Positions 52,716 to 60,902 of a DNA stretch of 64,000 bases are shown here, piece after piece. Under the pieces are notes generated by a model. The model did not search any database. It was not told where the DNA came from and saw only the letters and a program-made list of their open reading frames with translations. Within the stretch, counting starts at the first letter, position 1. Every line of letters starts with the position of its first letter. The stretch covers positions 1 through 64,000 of the forward strand of contig DATCDQ010000113.1 of assembly GCA_036510655.1 (NCBI GenBank), in the 5' to 3' direction. Made by a program: the position numbers and the translations under genes. This stretch comes from Rathayibacter_A sp036510655 (GTDB lineage: Bacteria > Actinomycetota > Actinomycetes > Actinomycetales > Microbacteriaceae).

Positions 52716-53503
52716 TAGGAAGGGTTCCGCGGCTTCTGTACGTCCCGGCGGTCATCGGGCTGGCACTCTTGATCCTCCCGATCATCGGGCTGCTGTTCCG
52801 CGTCAATTGGGCGACGGTGCCGCAGGCGATCACCTCGCAAGCCGCACGCGACGCGCTGTCGTTGTCACTGGTGACCGGGAGCATCGCGACGATCATCTGC
52901 TTCCTGATCGGCGTTCCTCTCGCGCTCGTCATCGCCCGCACCCGCACCCGGCTCGCCGGTGTGTTGCGCGCACTGACCACCCTGCCCCTCGTGCTGCCCC
53001 CGCTCGTCGGTGGTATCGCGTTGCTCTATCTGCTCGGCCGCACCGGTCTGATCGGAGCGTCCCTCGAAGGGTTCGGCATCCGCATCCCGTTCACGACCGC
53101 CGCCGTGGTCATCGCGCAGTCATTCGTGGCACTGCCGTTCCTGGTGATCTCGGTGGAGGGTGCGCTGCGCACGGCGGGCACCCGCTACGAGGCCGTGGCG
53201 GCCACGCTCGGTGCGGGACGCTGGACCACGTTCCGACGCATCACGCTGCCGCTGGTCACGCCCGGGTTGATCGCAGGAACCGTGCTCTGTTTTGCGCGGG
53301 CTCTCGGCGAATTCGGTGCGACGGCGCTCTTCGCCGGCAATGCAGAAGGCGTCACGCGCACAATGCCACTCGCGATCTACACCGCTTTCAACGGCGCCGG
53401 CGTGAGCCAGGACTCGGCGATCGCGCTCTCCCTTTTGCTCATCGCGGTCGCAATCACGATCCTGATCGTGATGCGGAGCTGGCGAGCGGATGCCCCGCGT
53501 TGA
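52712..53503 (+). CDS. modB: molybdate ABC transporter permease
   Basis: 263-residue permease with five to six transmembrane segments. TLPLVLPPLVGGIALLYLLGRTG is the family block and EAVAATLGAGRWTTFRRITLPLVTPG the EAA loop that contacts ModC; GEFGATALFAGN follows. It starts with GTG 52712 overlapping the modA stop (GTGA) and ends overlapping modC. Confidence 0.94.
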   Translation: MIGRVPRLLYVPAVIGLALLILPIIGLLFRVNWATVPQAITSQAARDALSLSLVTGSIATIICFLIGVPLALVIARTRTRLAGVLRALTTLPLVLPPLVGGIALLYLLGRTGLIGASLEGFGIRIPFTTAAVVIAQSFVALPFLVISVEGALRTAGTRYEAVAATLGAGRWTTFRRITLPLVTPGLIAGTVLCFARALGEFGATALFAGNAEGVTRTMPLAIYTAFNGAGVSQDSAIALSLLLIAVAITILIVMRSWRADAPR

Positions 53504-54705
53504 ACCCTGCAGCGGTGACCACGCTTCACAACACGCCGGCGTTACGGGCGGACCTGATCGTTACGCGCGGCAGCTTCACGCTCGACGTTGCGTTCAGCGT
53601 CGGCGACGGCGAGATATTGGCGTTGCTTGGGCCGAACGGCGCCGGCAAGTCGACTCTGCTCGGGGCGCTGAGTGGGCTCATCGCACCCACCTCAGGCACG
53701 GTGACCGTCGCGGGGCGAACGGTCATGAGCCGAATGGCGACCGACCGAACGGCGACCGACCGAACGGCGACCGGGGCGCAGGCATCCGCTCGCCCCATCG
53801 CCGTCGCGCCGGAGCGGCGTCGAATCGGGCTGCTCAGCCAGGAGCCGCTCCTGTTTCCACACCTCAGCGCGCTGGAGAATGTGGCGTTCGGGAGACGCGT
53901 GCAGGGAATGCCTCACCCCGAGGCGTTGCGCGACGCCGCGGAATGGCTCGAGGCGGTCGACCTCTCCGAATTCGCTGGACGGAAGCCGGCTGCGCTCTCC
54001 GGAGGTCAGCAGCAACGGGTCGCCCTCGCTCGTGCACTGGCGGCGCGCCCCGATGTTCTGCTCCTCGACGAGCCCCTCGCGGCACTCGATGTGCAAACCG
54101 CGGCCCACGTGCGGCGGCTGCTTGCGGAGCGACTGCGTGCCGCCGGCACGGCTACGATCCTCGTTACCCACGATGTGCTCGATGCGATCGTCCTGGCCGA
54201 CCGCTGCGCCATTCTGCACGAAGGGCGCATCATCGACGACGGACCGAAAGCTCGAGTCCTCGGGCACCCGAAGAACCAGTTCATCGCTGCGCTCGCCGGA
54301 GTCAACCTGGTCACCGGTGTGTCGGATGGCGGGAGCGGCTTGCGTCGACCGGACGGCAGCGTCTTGCACGGCCAACTTGTTGCGAGTCGGCGTGTTGCCG
54401 CGGACGATCCGGTGTCCGCCGTGTTCGCACCGTCGGCGATTCACCTGCGCGCGGCCGATTCGACGAATCCCGGCACGGGCAGCGGCGACACCGAATCGCG
54501 GCCCAATCAGTTCATCATCACGGTCGCTGCGCTCGAGCCGGCGGCCGGCGGTATCCGGGTCCGCGTGGCCGAGGATGCCGACCTGATCGTCGAGCTGCCG
54601 TCGGCGTCGGCCATCGACCTTGAACTGAGCAGCGGTGTCCGACTGCGCGCCTCGATCGAGCCGGATGAGGTGAGCATCCGCCCGGTCGGGCACGACAGCG
54701 ACTGA
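53500..54705 (+). CDS. modC: molybdate ABC transporter ATPase
   Basis: About 401 residues. Walker A GPNGAGKST, signature LSGGQQQRVALARAL, Walker B VLLLDEPLAALD and the switch histidine (VTHDVLD) are present. The C-terminal ~110 residues are a TOBE/Mop domain binding molybdate (FIITVAALEPAAGGIRVRV). TTG 53500 overlaps the modB stop in the same manner as the upstream genes overlap; GTG 53515 is an alternative. A 15-bp in-frame repeat (ATDRT units) lies in the loop after Walker A. The gene converges with osmC. Confidence 0.92.
   Translation: MNPAAVTTLHNTPALRADLIVTRGSFTLDVAFSVGDGEILALLGPNGAGKSTLLGALSGLIAPTSGTVTVAGRTVMSRMATDRTATDRTATGAQASARPIAVAPERRRIGLLSQEPLLFPHLSALENVAFGRRVQGMPHPEALRDAAEWLEAVDLSEFAGRKPAALSGGQQQRVALARALAARPDVLLLDEPLAALDVQTAAHVRRLLAERLRAAGTATILVTHDVLDAIVLADRCAILHEGRIIDDGPKARVLGHPKNQFIAALAGVNLVTGVSDGGSGLRRPDGSVLHGQLVASRRVAADDPVSAVFAPSAIHLRAADSTNPGTGSGDTESRPNQFIITVAALEPAAGGIRVRVAEDADLIVELPSASAIDLELSSGVRLRASIEPDEVSIRPVGHDSD
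53737..53773 (+). repeat. 15-bp in-frame repeat in modC
   Basis: GCGACCGACCGAACG occurs twice perfectly plus an 8-bp partial third copy, encoding ATDRT units. It expands a surface loop between Walker A and the Q-loop. Confidence 0.88.
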
Positions 54706-54720
54706 AGTGCTCCTCAAGGG

Positions 54721-54764
54721 CCGCCATACGACTCGTCCAGGGGGCGAGGAGAGCCGTATGGCGG
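54721..54764. terminator. cruciform terminator between modC and osmC
   Basis: CCGCCATACG and CGTATGGCGG form a perfect 10-bp outer stem. Inside, CTCGTCC pairs with GGGCGAG around AGG. The structure lies between the convergent modC and osmC genes and would terminate in both directions. Confidence 0.75.
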
Positions 54765-54766
54765 CG

Positions 54767-54814
54767 GCGTTGCTCCGAGGCGGCGTTACTCCGAAACCGC
54801 GTTACTCCGAAACC
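54767..54814. repeat. three 16-bp repeats over the osmC stop codon
   Basis: GCGTTACTCCGAAACC occurs twice in tandem (54783-54814), with a degenerate first unit at 54767-54782. The last copy includes the osmC stop codon, so the array probably grew outward from the gene end. Confidence 0.8.
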
Positions 54815-55245
54815 AGAGTGGCCGCCACGCTGATCGTCGTGCCTGCGAACAGACGCGAGATCGGGCAGAGAGCGGATGCCTCGGTCACGATCGATTGGAA
54901 CGTTTCGTCGTCGACACCGGGTACGACTGCGGCGACCGTGATGTCGGAGGAGACGATGGTCGGAACGCCGTCAACGGCGTCCAGGGTGACGGTGGATGAC
55001 ACGGTGAGTTTGGTCGGCGTCAGCTTGTGCTCGCCGAGCGTCAGCGACAGCGCCATCGAGTAGCAGGACGAGTGCGCCGCGGCCGCGAGCTCCTCTGGGG
55101 AAGTCTTGCCGCCCGGCTGCTCAGTGCGCGCAGCCCAGGTCACCGGCAGGTCGCCAAGGCCCCCGGTCGCACCGGTGATGACGCCGCTTCCGGCAGCGAG
55201 GGAGCCGGTCCAGACCGTTTCAGCTGTGCGTGCTGCGATGCTCAT
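54802..55245 (-). CDS. OsmC family peroxidase
   Basis: 147-residue OsmC-type thiol peroxidase that reduces organic hydroperoxides. The two redox cysteines are Cys61 in AHSSCYSMAL and Cys127 in ALCPISRLF. GKTSPEELAAAAHSSC is the family signature; length is typical. ATG 55245 (MSIAART) is preferred to a GTG three codons earlier. The 3' end merges into a 16-bp repeat array. Confidence 0.92.
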   Translation of the reverse strand: MSIAARTAETVWTGSLAAGSGVITGATGGLGDLPVTWAARTEQPGGKTSPEELAAAAHSSCYSMALSLTLGEHKLTPTKLTVSSTVTLDAVDGVPTIVSSDITVAAVVPGVDDETFQSIVTEASALCPISRLFAGTTISVAATLVSE

Positions 55246-55309
55246 GACGCCCACTTTCTTTTAGAGGAATGGTGTGCTCTAAAACTAGCAGAATTGGCCT
55301 CGCGCTGGC

Positions 55310-55315
55310 TATGCT
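55310..55315 (+). promoter_or_regulatory. candidate -10 box for a leaderless transcript before moaA
   Basis: TATGCT ends seven bases before the ATG of the 44-residue ORF at 55322, so transcription would begin at or near the start codon. The -35 is not convincing. Confidence 0.4.
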
Positions 55316-55321
55316 CAGACC

Positions 55322-55456
55322 ATGGACACCGCTTCAGAATCGGTTACCCCTGAACGCCCTGCCCAGCGCCTGTTCGAGCACTACTCGGAGGTCGGCGGGG
55401 GTTACGGTGGATATAACAAGGACGACGAATTGTTTGGGTATCGCCAGTCGATTTAG
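55322..55456 (+). CDS. 44-residue Gly/Tyr-rich small protein upstream of moaA
   Basis: Short ORF 54 bp before moaA on the same strand. It has an acidic first half (MDTASESVTPERPAQRLFEH) and a Gly/Tyr-rich second half (GGGYGGYNKDDELFGYRQ), ending in RQSI. Codon use looks coding: third positions are GC-rich and the residue composition is far from a shadow frame. A -10-like TATGCT sits just upstream, suggesting a leaderless mRNA. I do not recognise the family. It may be a small conserved protein or a leader peptide for moaA. Confidence 0.5.
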   Translation: MDTASESVTPERPAQRLFEHYSEVGGGYGGYNKDDELFGYRQSI

Positions 55457-55510
55457 ACTCCCACCCGTTCGCAAGAGAACACGCACGCAAGAGAGCACGA
55501 GGCACACGTC

Positions 55511-56548
55511 ATGACCGCCACGCTTGTGGACCGCTTGGGTCGGCCGTTGCGCGATCTGCGGATCTCAGTGACGGACCGATGCAACTTCCGTTGCGTGTAT
55601 TGCATGCCGAAGGAGATCTTCGGGCGCGACTATGCGTTCATGCCGCGTGAGGAGCTTCTGACGTTCGAGGAGATCACCCGCGTCGTGCGCGTTGCCATCG
55701 GCCACGGCGTGCACAAGGTGCGACTGACCGGCGGTGAGCCGTTGCTGCGTAAGAACCTCGAAGAGCTCGTGGCGATGCTGAGCGAATTGCGAACGCTGGA
55801 CGGGCATCCGCTCGACATCGCGCTGACGACGAATGGGTCGGCGCTGGCCGTCAAAGCGCAGTCCCTCAAAGATGCCGGCCTCCAGCGGATCACCGTCTCC
55901 GTCGATTCGCTGGACGATGCGACGTTCCGCCGAATGAATGACGTGAACTTTCCGTTGGAGAAGATTCTGCACGGGCTCCAGGTCGCGCACGATGTCGGTC
56001 TCGGGCCGATCAAGATCAACATGGTGGTCAAGAAGGGTCAGAACGACCAGGACATCTTGGACATGGCCCGCTACTTCAAGGGCACACCGTATGTGCTGCG
56101 GTTCATCGAGTACATGGACGTCGGAACGACCAACGGCTGGCAGCTCGGCGAGGTCGTGCACTCAGACGAGATCGTCAGTCGCATCAACGCAGAACTGCCG
56201 CTCGAGCCGATCGACCCCACCTATGAGGGCGAGACCGCCGCGCGCTGGCGCTACCGAGACGGCGGTGGCGAGATCGGTGTGATCTCGAGTGTTTCGCATC
56301 CGTTCTGCTCCACCTGCAACCGCGCCAGGATCTCGACGGAGGGCAAGGTGTTCACCTGCCTCTTCGCATCGAGCGGGCACGATCTGCGCGAGCTGATGCG
56401 GAACGGATGCAGCGACCAGGAGCTTGTCGATGCAATCGCCGTGCTCTGGGGAGCCCGCACCGACCGGTATTCCGAGTTACGCAGTTCGCTCACTCCCGGC
56501 CTGCGCGCGCGCCGCAAGAAGATCGAAATGTCGTACATCGGCGGCTGA
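55511..56548 (+). CDS. moaA: GTP 3',8-cyclase MoaA
   Basis: 345-residue radical SAM enzyme for the first step of molybdopterin synthesis. Cys24, Cys28 and Cys31 (CNFRCVYC) hold the SAM cluster, and CSTCNRARIS with a later Cys (FTCLF) hold the C-terminal 4Fe-4S cluster. RLTGGEPLLRKNL is the SAM-binding region, and the C-terminal Gly-Gly tail is intact. The partner MoaC is encoded at 10468. The gene converges with moaE at 33 bp. Confidence 0.96.
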   Translation: MTATLVDRLGRPLRDLRISVTDRCNFRCVYCMPKEIFGRDYAFMPREELLTFEEITRVVRVAIGHGVHKVRLTGGEPLLRKNLEELVAMLSELRTLDGHPLDIALTTNGSALAVKAQSLKDAGLQRITVSVDSLDDATFRRMNDVNFPLEKILHGLQVAHDVGLGPIKINMVVKKGQNDQDILDMARYFKGTPYVLRFIEYMDVGTTNGWQLGEVVHSDEIVSRINAELPLEPIDPTYEGETAARWRYRDGGGEIGVISSVSHPFCSTCNRARISTEGKVFTCLFASSGHDLRELMRNGCSDQELVDAIAVLWGARTDRYSELRSSLTPGLRARRKKIEMSYIGG

Positions 56549-56581
56549 CGGTGCAACGGCCGATTACAGCCCGACTGTCGC

Positions 56582-57022
56582 CTATAGTCCGACCCACTCC
56601 GAGGTGCCGTCGGTGAAACGTTGACGCTTCCAGATCGGCACCGTGTGTTTGATCAGTTCGACCAGGCGTTCGCAGGCATCGAACGCCTCCGCGCGGTGCG
56701 GAGCGGATGCTGCCGCGTACAGCGCGACATCCCCGATCGTCAAACTGCCGACACGGTGCGCGGCCGACACGGCGCGCCCGGTTTCTTCGGTGATCCGCGC
56801 GCAGCAATCGGCGAGAAAGCGCTGCGCGTCCGGATGCGCCTGGTAATCCAGCGCAAGCACCGAACGGCCCACGTCATGGTTGCGCACGACGCCGCAGAAC
56901 AGCACGACGGCGCCGCAGTCGGGGGCTTCGACGGCGGCTCGGATGGCGGCCTCGTCGATCCGCTCGTCGGTGATCAGCGCGAGTGGCCCCCCGGCCGGCG
57001 TGCTCAAGTTCGGATCAGTCAT
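56582..57022 (-). CDS. moaE: molybdopterin synthase large subunit MoaE
   Basis: 146-residue catalytic subunit that, with thiocarboxylated MoaD, adds the dithiolene sulfurs to cPMP. CGAVVLFCGVVRNHDVGRSVLALDYQAH, HRVGSLTIGDVALYAAASAPHRAEAFDACERLVELIKHTVPIWKRQRFTDGTSEWV covers the conserved regions including the active-site lysine (PIWKRQ). The gene points toward moaA. Confidence 0.95.
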   Translation of the reverse strand: MTDPNLSTPAGGPLALITDERIDEAAIRAAVEAPDCGAVVLFCGVVRNHDVGRSVLALDYQAHPDAQRFLADCCARITEETGRAVSAAHRVGSLTIGDVALYAAASAPHRAEAFDACERLVELIKHTVPIWKRQRFTDGTSEWVGL

Positions 57023-57370
57023 GACTTTTCGACTCTAGCGCGCTGCAACCGCGACGGTGTCAGTACCCAGGGCCTTTTCGATGTCAGTGAACGCGCCATC
57101 CGGCGGTCGGGCAGCACGGTATGAGCGTATCGACGTACGAGCGTATCGAGACCATGGATTCCGCGACGAGCGGCTGCGCGGCCGCGACTCCGCCGCACGT
57201 GGGTGCCGCATGCAGGCTGGAGCAACGGATGCGGGGATCGCCACGTCTTTGGGGGTCGGTTCAGCCTGAATACGGTCCGGTGATGATCGGGTGCCGTTAC
57301 TCGACCACCATCTTTTCCTCGTTACTCGACAACGGAACTATCCGAACCGACGACTTCGAAAAGGCCCTGA
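57023..57370. other. gene-free region with fragments of repeat family 1
   Basis: 348 bp between moaE and moeB, both leftward, so it should contain the moaE promoter and the moeB terminator. I see no credible ORF. ACGAGCGTATCGAGACC (57138-57154) matches the left arm of the repeat at 2755-2861. GTTACTCGACCACC (57296) and CTCGTTACTCGACAACGG (57318-57335) match its right arm. It looks like a family-1 element broken by an insertion of about 140 bp. Confidence 0.6.
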
Positions 57371-58570
57371 TCAGTAGCGGGAACCGACGGTCGGGTCGAG
57401 AACCGCAAAGGCGTTGACACCGCCAGCCAGGTAGGAGACATTGTCGTGGCCGAGGCTGCGCATCATGCGCACCGCTTGGAGTGAGCGCGGCCCGACGTGG
57501 CAATAGAAGACGACCGGGATGTCGGAGCGCACGGCTCCGGAGTGTTGGAGGAGGTCGCCGAGCGGGATCAACTCGTCATTCGGGATGCGGGAGATCTGCG
57601 CCTCGATCGGCTCGCGCACGTCGATCAGTTGCACGGGTGCACCGGCCTGCAGCAGTTCGGCGAGCTGCCCAGGGCCGATCGCGGTCGGCAGCGCCTGTGT
57701 CACCGCGGCAGCGGCGGGCGCTTCGGCAGTGATGGGCGCTGCGGCCTCGGCAGGCGTTGGCGTGACGCCGCAGAATTGCTCATAGTCGATCAGTGTCGTG
57801 ATGGGCGCGGCATCCGGAATCGCGCGATAGGGGATCTCGCGGTAGCGACCGGTCAGTGCGTCGAACGTGGTGACGCGCCCGATCAGCGGCTCGCCGGTGC
57901 CGGTGATCACCTTGACGACCTCGGTTGCCAGAATCGCGCCGATCGCGGCGCAGACGCCAGGCAGCACGCCGCCGAGCTCGCAGGAGAGCACTTCATCGGC
58001 GGCGGGCGGAACCGGGAACAGGTCGCGATAGGTGGGCCCGTACTCGGCCCAAGCGACGCTCGCCTGACCGCTGTAACGCAGGATTGCGCCCCACACGAGC
58101 GGTTTGCCCGCGATCGTCGCCGCATCGTTGCTGAGGTAACGCGTCGGAAAATTGTCGCTGCCGTCCACGATCAGGTCGTAGTCGGCGAGGATGCCCATGA
58201 TGTTGGCGGAGTTCAACCGAATCGGATGCCGCGTGACGACGATCTCCGGATCGATCGTGCCGATCGTGTCGGCCAGCGAATCAACCTTGCGCCGGCCGAT
58301 GTCGGACATGGAGTGCGCGGTCTGGCGGTGCAGGTTGGACAGCTCGACGACATCCGCATCGGCGATGCCGATGGTGCCGACTCCGGCGCCGGCCAGGTAG
58401 GGCACTGCGGCGCTGCCGAGTCCGCCAGCGCCGACGACGAGCACGCGCGCGGCCTGCAACCTGCGTTGCGCGACCTCTCCGAAGCCCGGCAGAAGAAGCT
58501 GTCGACTGAATCGGGCCATCCGGGCTGTGGTCAGCGCCGGACCCGGCTCGACCAGGGCTGGCACGGTCAC
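57371..58570 (-). CDS. moeB: MoeB/MoeZ-type adenylyltransferase with rhodanese domain
   Basis: 399 residues. Residues 15-250 are an E1-like adenylating domain (LVVGAGGLGSAAVPYLAGAGVG; DGSDNFPTRYLSND) that activates the MoaD C-terminus. An Ala/Pro-rich linker leads to a rhodanese domain (about 295-395) with VFYCHVGPRS, the active-site cysteine loop, which can supply sulfur. This is the MoeZ architecture that also serves other sulfur carriers such as CysO or ThiS in mycobacteria. GTG 58570 has GGGAGG upstream. A DUF1611 gene lies 52 bp upstream and may share its transcript. Confidence 0.92.
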   Translation of the reverse strand: MTVPALVEPGPALTTARMARFSRQLLLPGFGEVAQRRLQAARVLVVGAGGLGSAAVPYLAGAGVGTIGIADADVVELSNLHRQTAHSMSDIGRRKVDSLADTIGTIDPEIVVTRHPIRLNSANIMGILADYDLIVDGSDNFPTRYLSNDAATIAGKPLVWGAILRYSGQASVAWAEYGPTYRDLFPVPPAADEVLSCELGGVLPGVCAAIGAILATEVVKVITGTGEPLIGRVTTFDALTGRYREIPYRAIPDAAPITTLIDYEQFCGVTPTPAEAAAPITAEAPAAAAVTQALPTAIGPGQLAELLQAGAPVQLIDVREPIEAQISRIPNDELIPLGDLLQHSGAVRSDIPVVFYCHVGPRSLQAVRMMRSLGHDNVSYLAGGVNAFAVLDPTVGSRY

Positions 58571-58622
58571 TGCTGCCTCCCTCGGAGCTCGAATGATCTC
58601 GCTATCGAGTCTACGTGGCCGG

Positions 58623-59750
58623 CTACGACCTCAGTCCGGGGGCGGCATGTGCACGGTGTTCCAGTTCGGGAAAGGACTGCAGTACCATCGCGGCGAGGGT
58701 GTCCAGAGGCCGGGTCAATGGGTCTGTTGCGGGCAATCCGAATTCGAGTTCGAGCTCGTCGATGGCCGTGCCGATCTCGTCGGGTGCCATCTGTTCATGA
58801 TTGATGGTGATTCCGATGACCGTGGTGTCTGCGAATGTTTCGATGAGCGCGATTTCGCTGGCCAGGCTCGGCATGGGGAGCGTGGGGAAGTCGTCGAGGA
58901 ACGCGCGTTTCGGGGCGTGCTGCACGATGACTCCGGCCGGTCGGCTGCCGCGGAGGATGTAGGCGGAGGTGAGGTAGGCCGGATGGCTGAGTGCGCCCTG
59001 CCCTTCGATCACGATGACGTCGGGGTCTTCCGCTTCGAAGGCGGCCACAACCTGCGCTTCCATCTCGCCGGAGCAGAACTGCGGAACGACCGCGTCGAGC
59101 GCCACACCGTACTTTCCACCCTGGATGAGAGCGGTCTGACCGGTGCCGACCATGACGGCTTTGATGCCGCGGGCGGTGAGCGCTTGCACGAGCAGTGTGG
59201 CCGTCGTGCGCTTGCCGATGGAACCGTCTGTGCCGAGCACGGCGATGCGCGGGCAGGTCACGTCGAAGATTCGACCGGAGAACACGTGCAGGTCCTTCTT
59301 CTCCTTCGGCCGGCGGATGTCCGTGATGGTCACCCCCGACAGCAGGCTCGCTGCAACGAACTCGGCGTCGTCGTTCAGGAACTCGTGCAGGCCATTGATC
59401 AGGTTCATGCCACGGGCGATGCCATCGAGAAGCACGCCACGCTGCGCGAGTGAGAGCATCCCGCTGGCGGGCGCCAGGCCACAAATGAGATAGTCAGGCA
59501 CGCGACCAGCGTGGCCGATGGCCTCGGGCAGGTTCGCCAGCACGGGGATGCCGTTGGCTGTGTCGTCGAGAATCGCACCGGCATCCGCCCCAGCCTGAGT
59601 GCTGTCGATGACACTGAGGATGTCGTAGCGTTCCGAGTATCTGACGAGGCCGTTCGCCGTCTTGCCATCGGGCCGACCGAAGAGCCCTTCACAGTAAATG
59701 ACTGCCGTCATACCGGCTGTGCCGGGCAAATTGGAGACAGTTGGGGACAT
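58623..59750 (-). CDS. DUF1611 (DgcN-like) P-loop protein
   Basis: 375 residues: a Rossmann-like N-terminal domain (to about 150) and a C-terminal P-loop domain with VLGTDGSIGKRTTATLLVQA (about 171-190), VGTGQTALIQGGKYGVALDA and VIEGQGALSHPAY. It belongs to DUF1611, whose member DgcN has been linked to D-glutamate N-acetylation. No DgcA-type dehydrogenase is adjacent. ATG 59750 has AGAGGAAG upstream. Its placement between moeB and fdhD suggests either a D-amino acid role or a link to one-carbon/molybdoenzyme metabolism; I cannot choose. Confidence 0.8.
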   Translation of the reverse strand: MSPTVSNLPGTAGMTAVIYCEGLFGRPDGKTANGLVRYSERYDILSVIDSTQAGADAGAILDDTANGIPVLANLPEAIGHAGRVPDYLICGLAPASGMLSLAQRGVLLDGIARGMNLINGLHEFLNDDAEFVAASLLSGVTITDIRRPKEKKDLHVFSGRIFDVTCPRIAVLGTDGSIGKRTTATLLVQALTARGIKAVMVGTGQTALIQGGKYGVALDAVVPQFCSGEMEAQVVAAFEAEDPDVIVIEGQGALSHPAYLTSAYILRGSRPAGVIVQHAPKRAFLDDFPTLPMPSLASEIALIETFADTTVIGITINHEQMAPDEIGTAIDELELEFGLPATDPLTRPLDTLAAMVLQSFPELEHRAHAAPGLRS

Positions 59751-59981
59751 GGTCTTCCTCTTTAATCGCTTGCTCTGTCGTCAACAGAGGAGGCGACGGC
59801 ATCGTGGCCGAGCCTGCACGGCCCAACGGTCAACGAGAAGTCTTCCCTGAAAATCGGCGGAGAGCCGATGGCTGAAACTTATCAGTGGAGTCTGTGAGTC
59901 TCGGTCGGCGAAGTTGAGCGCACCCCGTGATCGCCGGGCCGCTTCCTTGTCTTTGGCTGCCTTTGCTGATAGTCCTGACGT

Positions 59982-60902
59982 ATGAGCAGGGTTACGGCGC
60001 GACGCCGGGTCACCCGATTAACAGTGGGCGCACCGGCAGTAAAGCGAGAAGACATCTTGGCGGCAGAAGAGCCGTTGGAAATCAGAGTCGGTGGGCGGTC
60101 GCTCGCGATCACCATGCGAACACCGGGTAACGACTTGGATTTGGCGGCCGGGTTCCTCGTGTCGGAGGGCGTCATCCAACGCGGCGACCAGTTCGCATCC
60201 GCTCGATTCTGTGCGGGCGAATACGGTTCGGCCGAGAACACCTACAACGTGCTGGACGTCACCCTGGCGGTCGGCGTGGCCCCACCGGATCCGACACTCG
60301 CGCGCGCGTTTTACACGACGAGTTCGTGCGGGTTGTGCGGCAAAGCGAGCATTGACGCGGTGCGCACGAAGTCGGCATATGAGGTGCGCGACGACCCGCT
60401 GGTGATCGGTGCGAAATTGCTCACGACGTTCCCGGATACGCTGCGCGCAGCGCAGAATGTCTTCGACAAGACGGGCGGGCTGCACGCGGCCGCGCTGTTC
60501 GATGGGCACACGGGTCAGATGCTGGTGCTCCGTGAGGATGTCGGGCGACACAACGCCGTCGACAAGGTCGTCGGCTGGGCAGCGAAGGAGGGCCTGCTCC
60601 CTCTGCGTTCCACCGTGCTGATGGTGTCCGGCCGGGCAAGCTTCGAGCTGGTGCAGAAGGCGGCGATGGCGGGCGTCCCGATGCTGGCCGCCGTGTCAGC
60701 GCCCTCGTCGCTGGCTGCGGAGTTGGCAACGGAATCAGGGATGACCCTGGTCGGCTTCCTCCGCGGCGAATCGATGGTGATCTACGCAGGAGCCGAGCGG
60801 ATCGCGGCTGAAAACGAGGACCAGTCGCGCCAGGGTGCGACTATCGCAGAAGACACGCGTATCAAAGACGACGCGCGCATCACAGAAGGAAGTGCCGCAT
60901 GA
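59982..60902 (+). CDS. fdhD: formate dehydrogenase sulfurtransferase FdhD
   Basis: 306 residues. FdhD carries sulfur from a cysteine desulfurase to the molybdenum cofactor of formate dehydrogenase. SSCGLCGK with Cys116 and Cys119 is the active-site loop; REDVGRHNAVDKVVGWA and VSGRASFELVQKAAMAGVPML are family motifs. The last 30 residues contain a short degenerate repeat (DTRIKDDARI). The stop overlaps the fdhF start. The 221-bp gap upstream (59761-59981) should hold two divergent promoters; no other gene is visible. Confidence 0.94.
   Translation: MSRVTARRRVTRLTVGAPAVKREDILAAEEPLEIRVGGRSLAITMRTPGNDLDLAAGFLVSEGVIQRGDQFASARFCAGEYGSAENTYNVLDVTLAVGVAPPDPTLARAFYTTSSCGLCGKASIDAVRTKSAYEVRDDPLVIGAKLLTTFPDTLRAAQNVFDKTGGLHAAALFDGHTGQMLVLREDVGRHNAVDKVVGWAAKEGLLPLRSTVLMVSGRASFELVQKAAMAGVPMLAAVSAPSSLAAELATESGMTLVGFLRGESMVIYAGAERIAAENEDQSRQGATIAEDTRIKDDARITEGSAA

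Noticed and set aside
52648..54705. Long frame apparently fusing another protein to modC
   Set aside because: The part before 53500 overlaps modA and modB in another frame and is Arg/His-rich without homology; only the modC portion is real.
57057..57417. Short plus-strand frames in the moaE-moeB gap
   Set aside because: They translate repeat-family fragments and lack ribosome-binding sites and homology.
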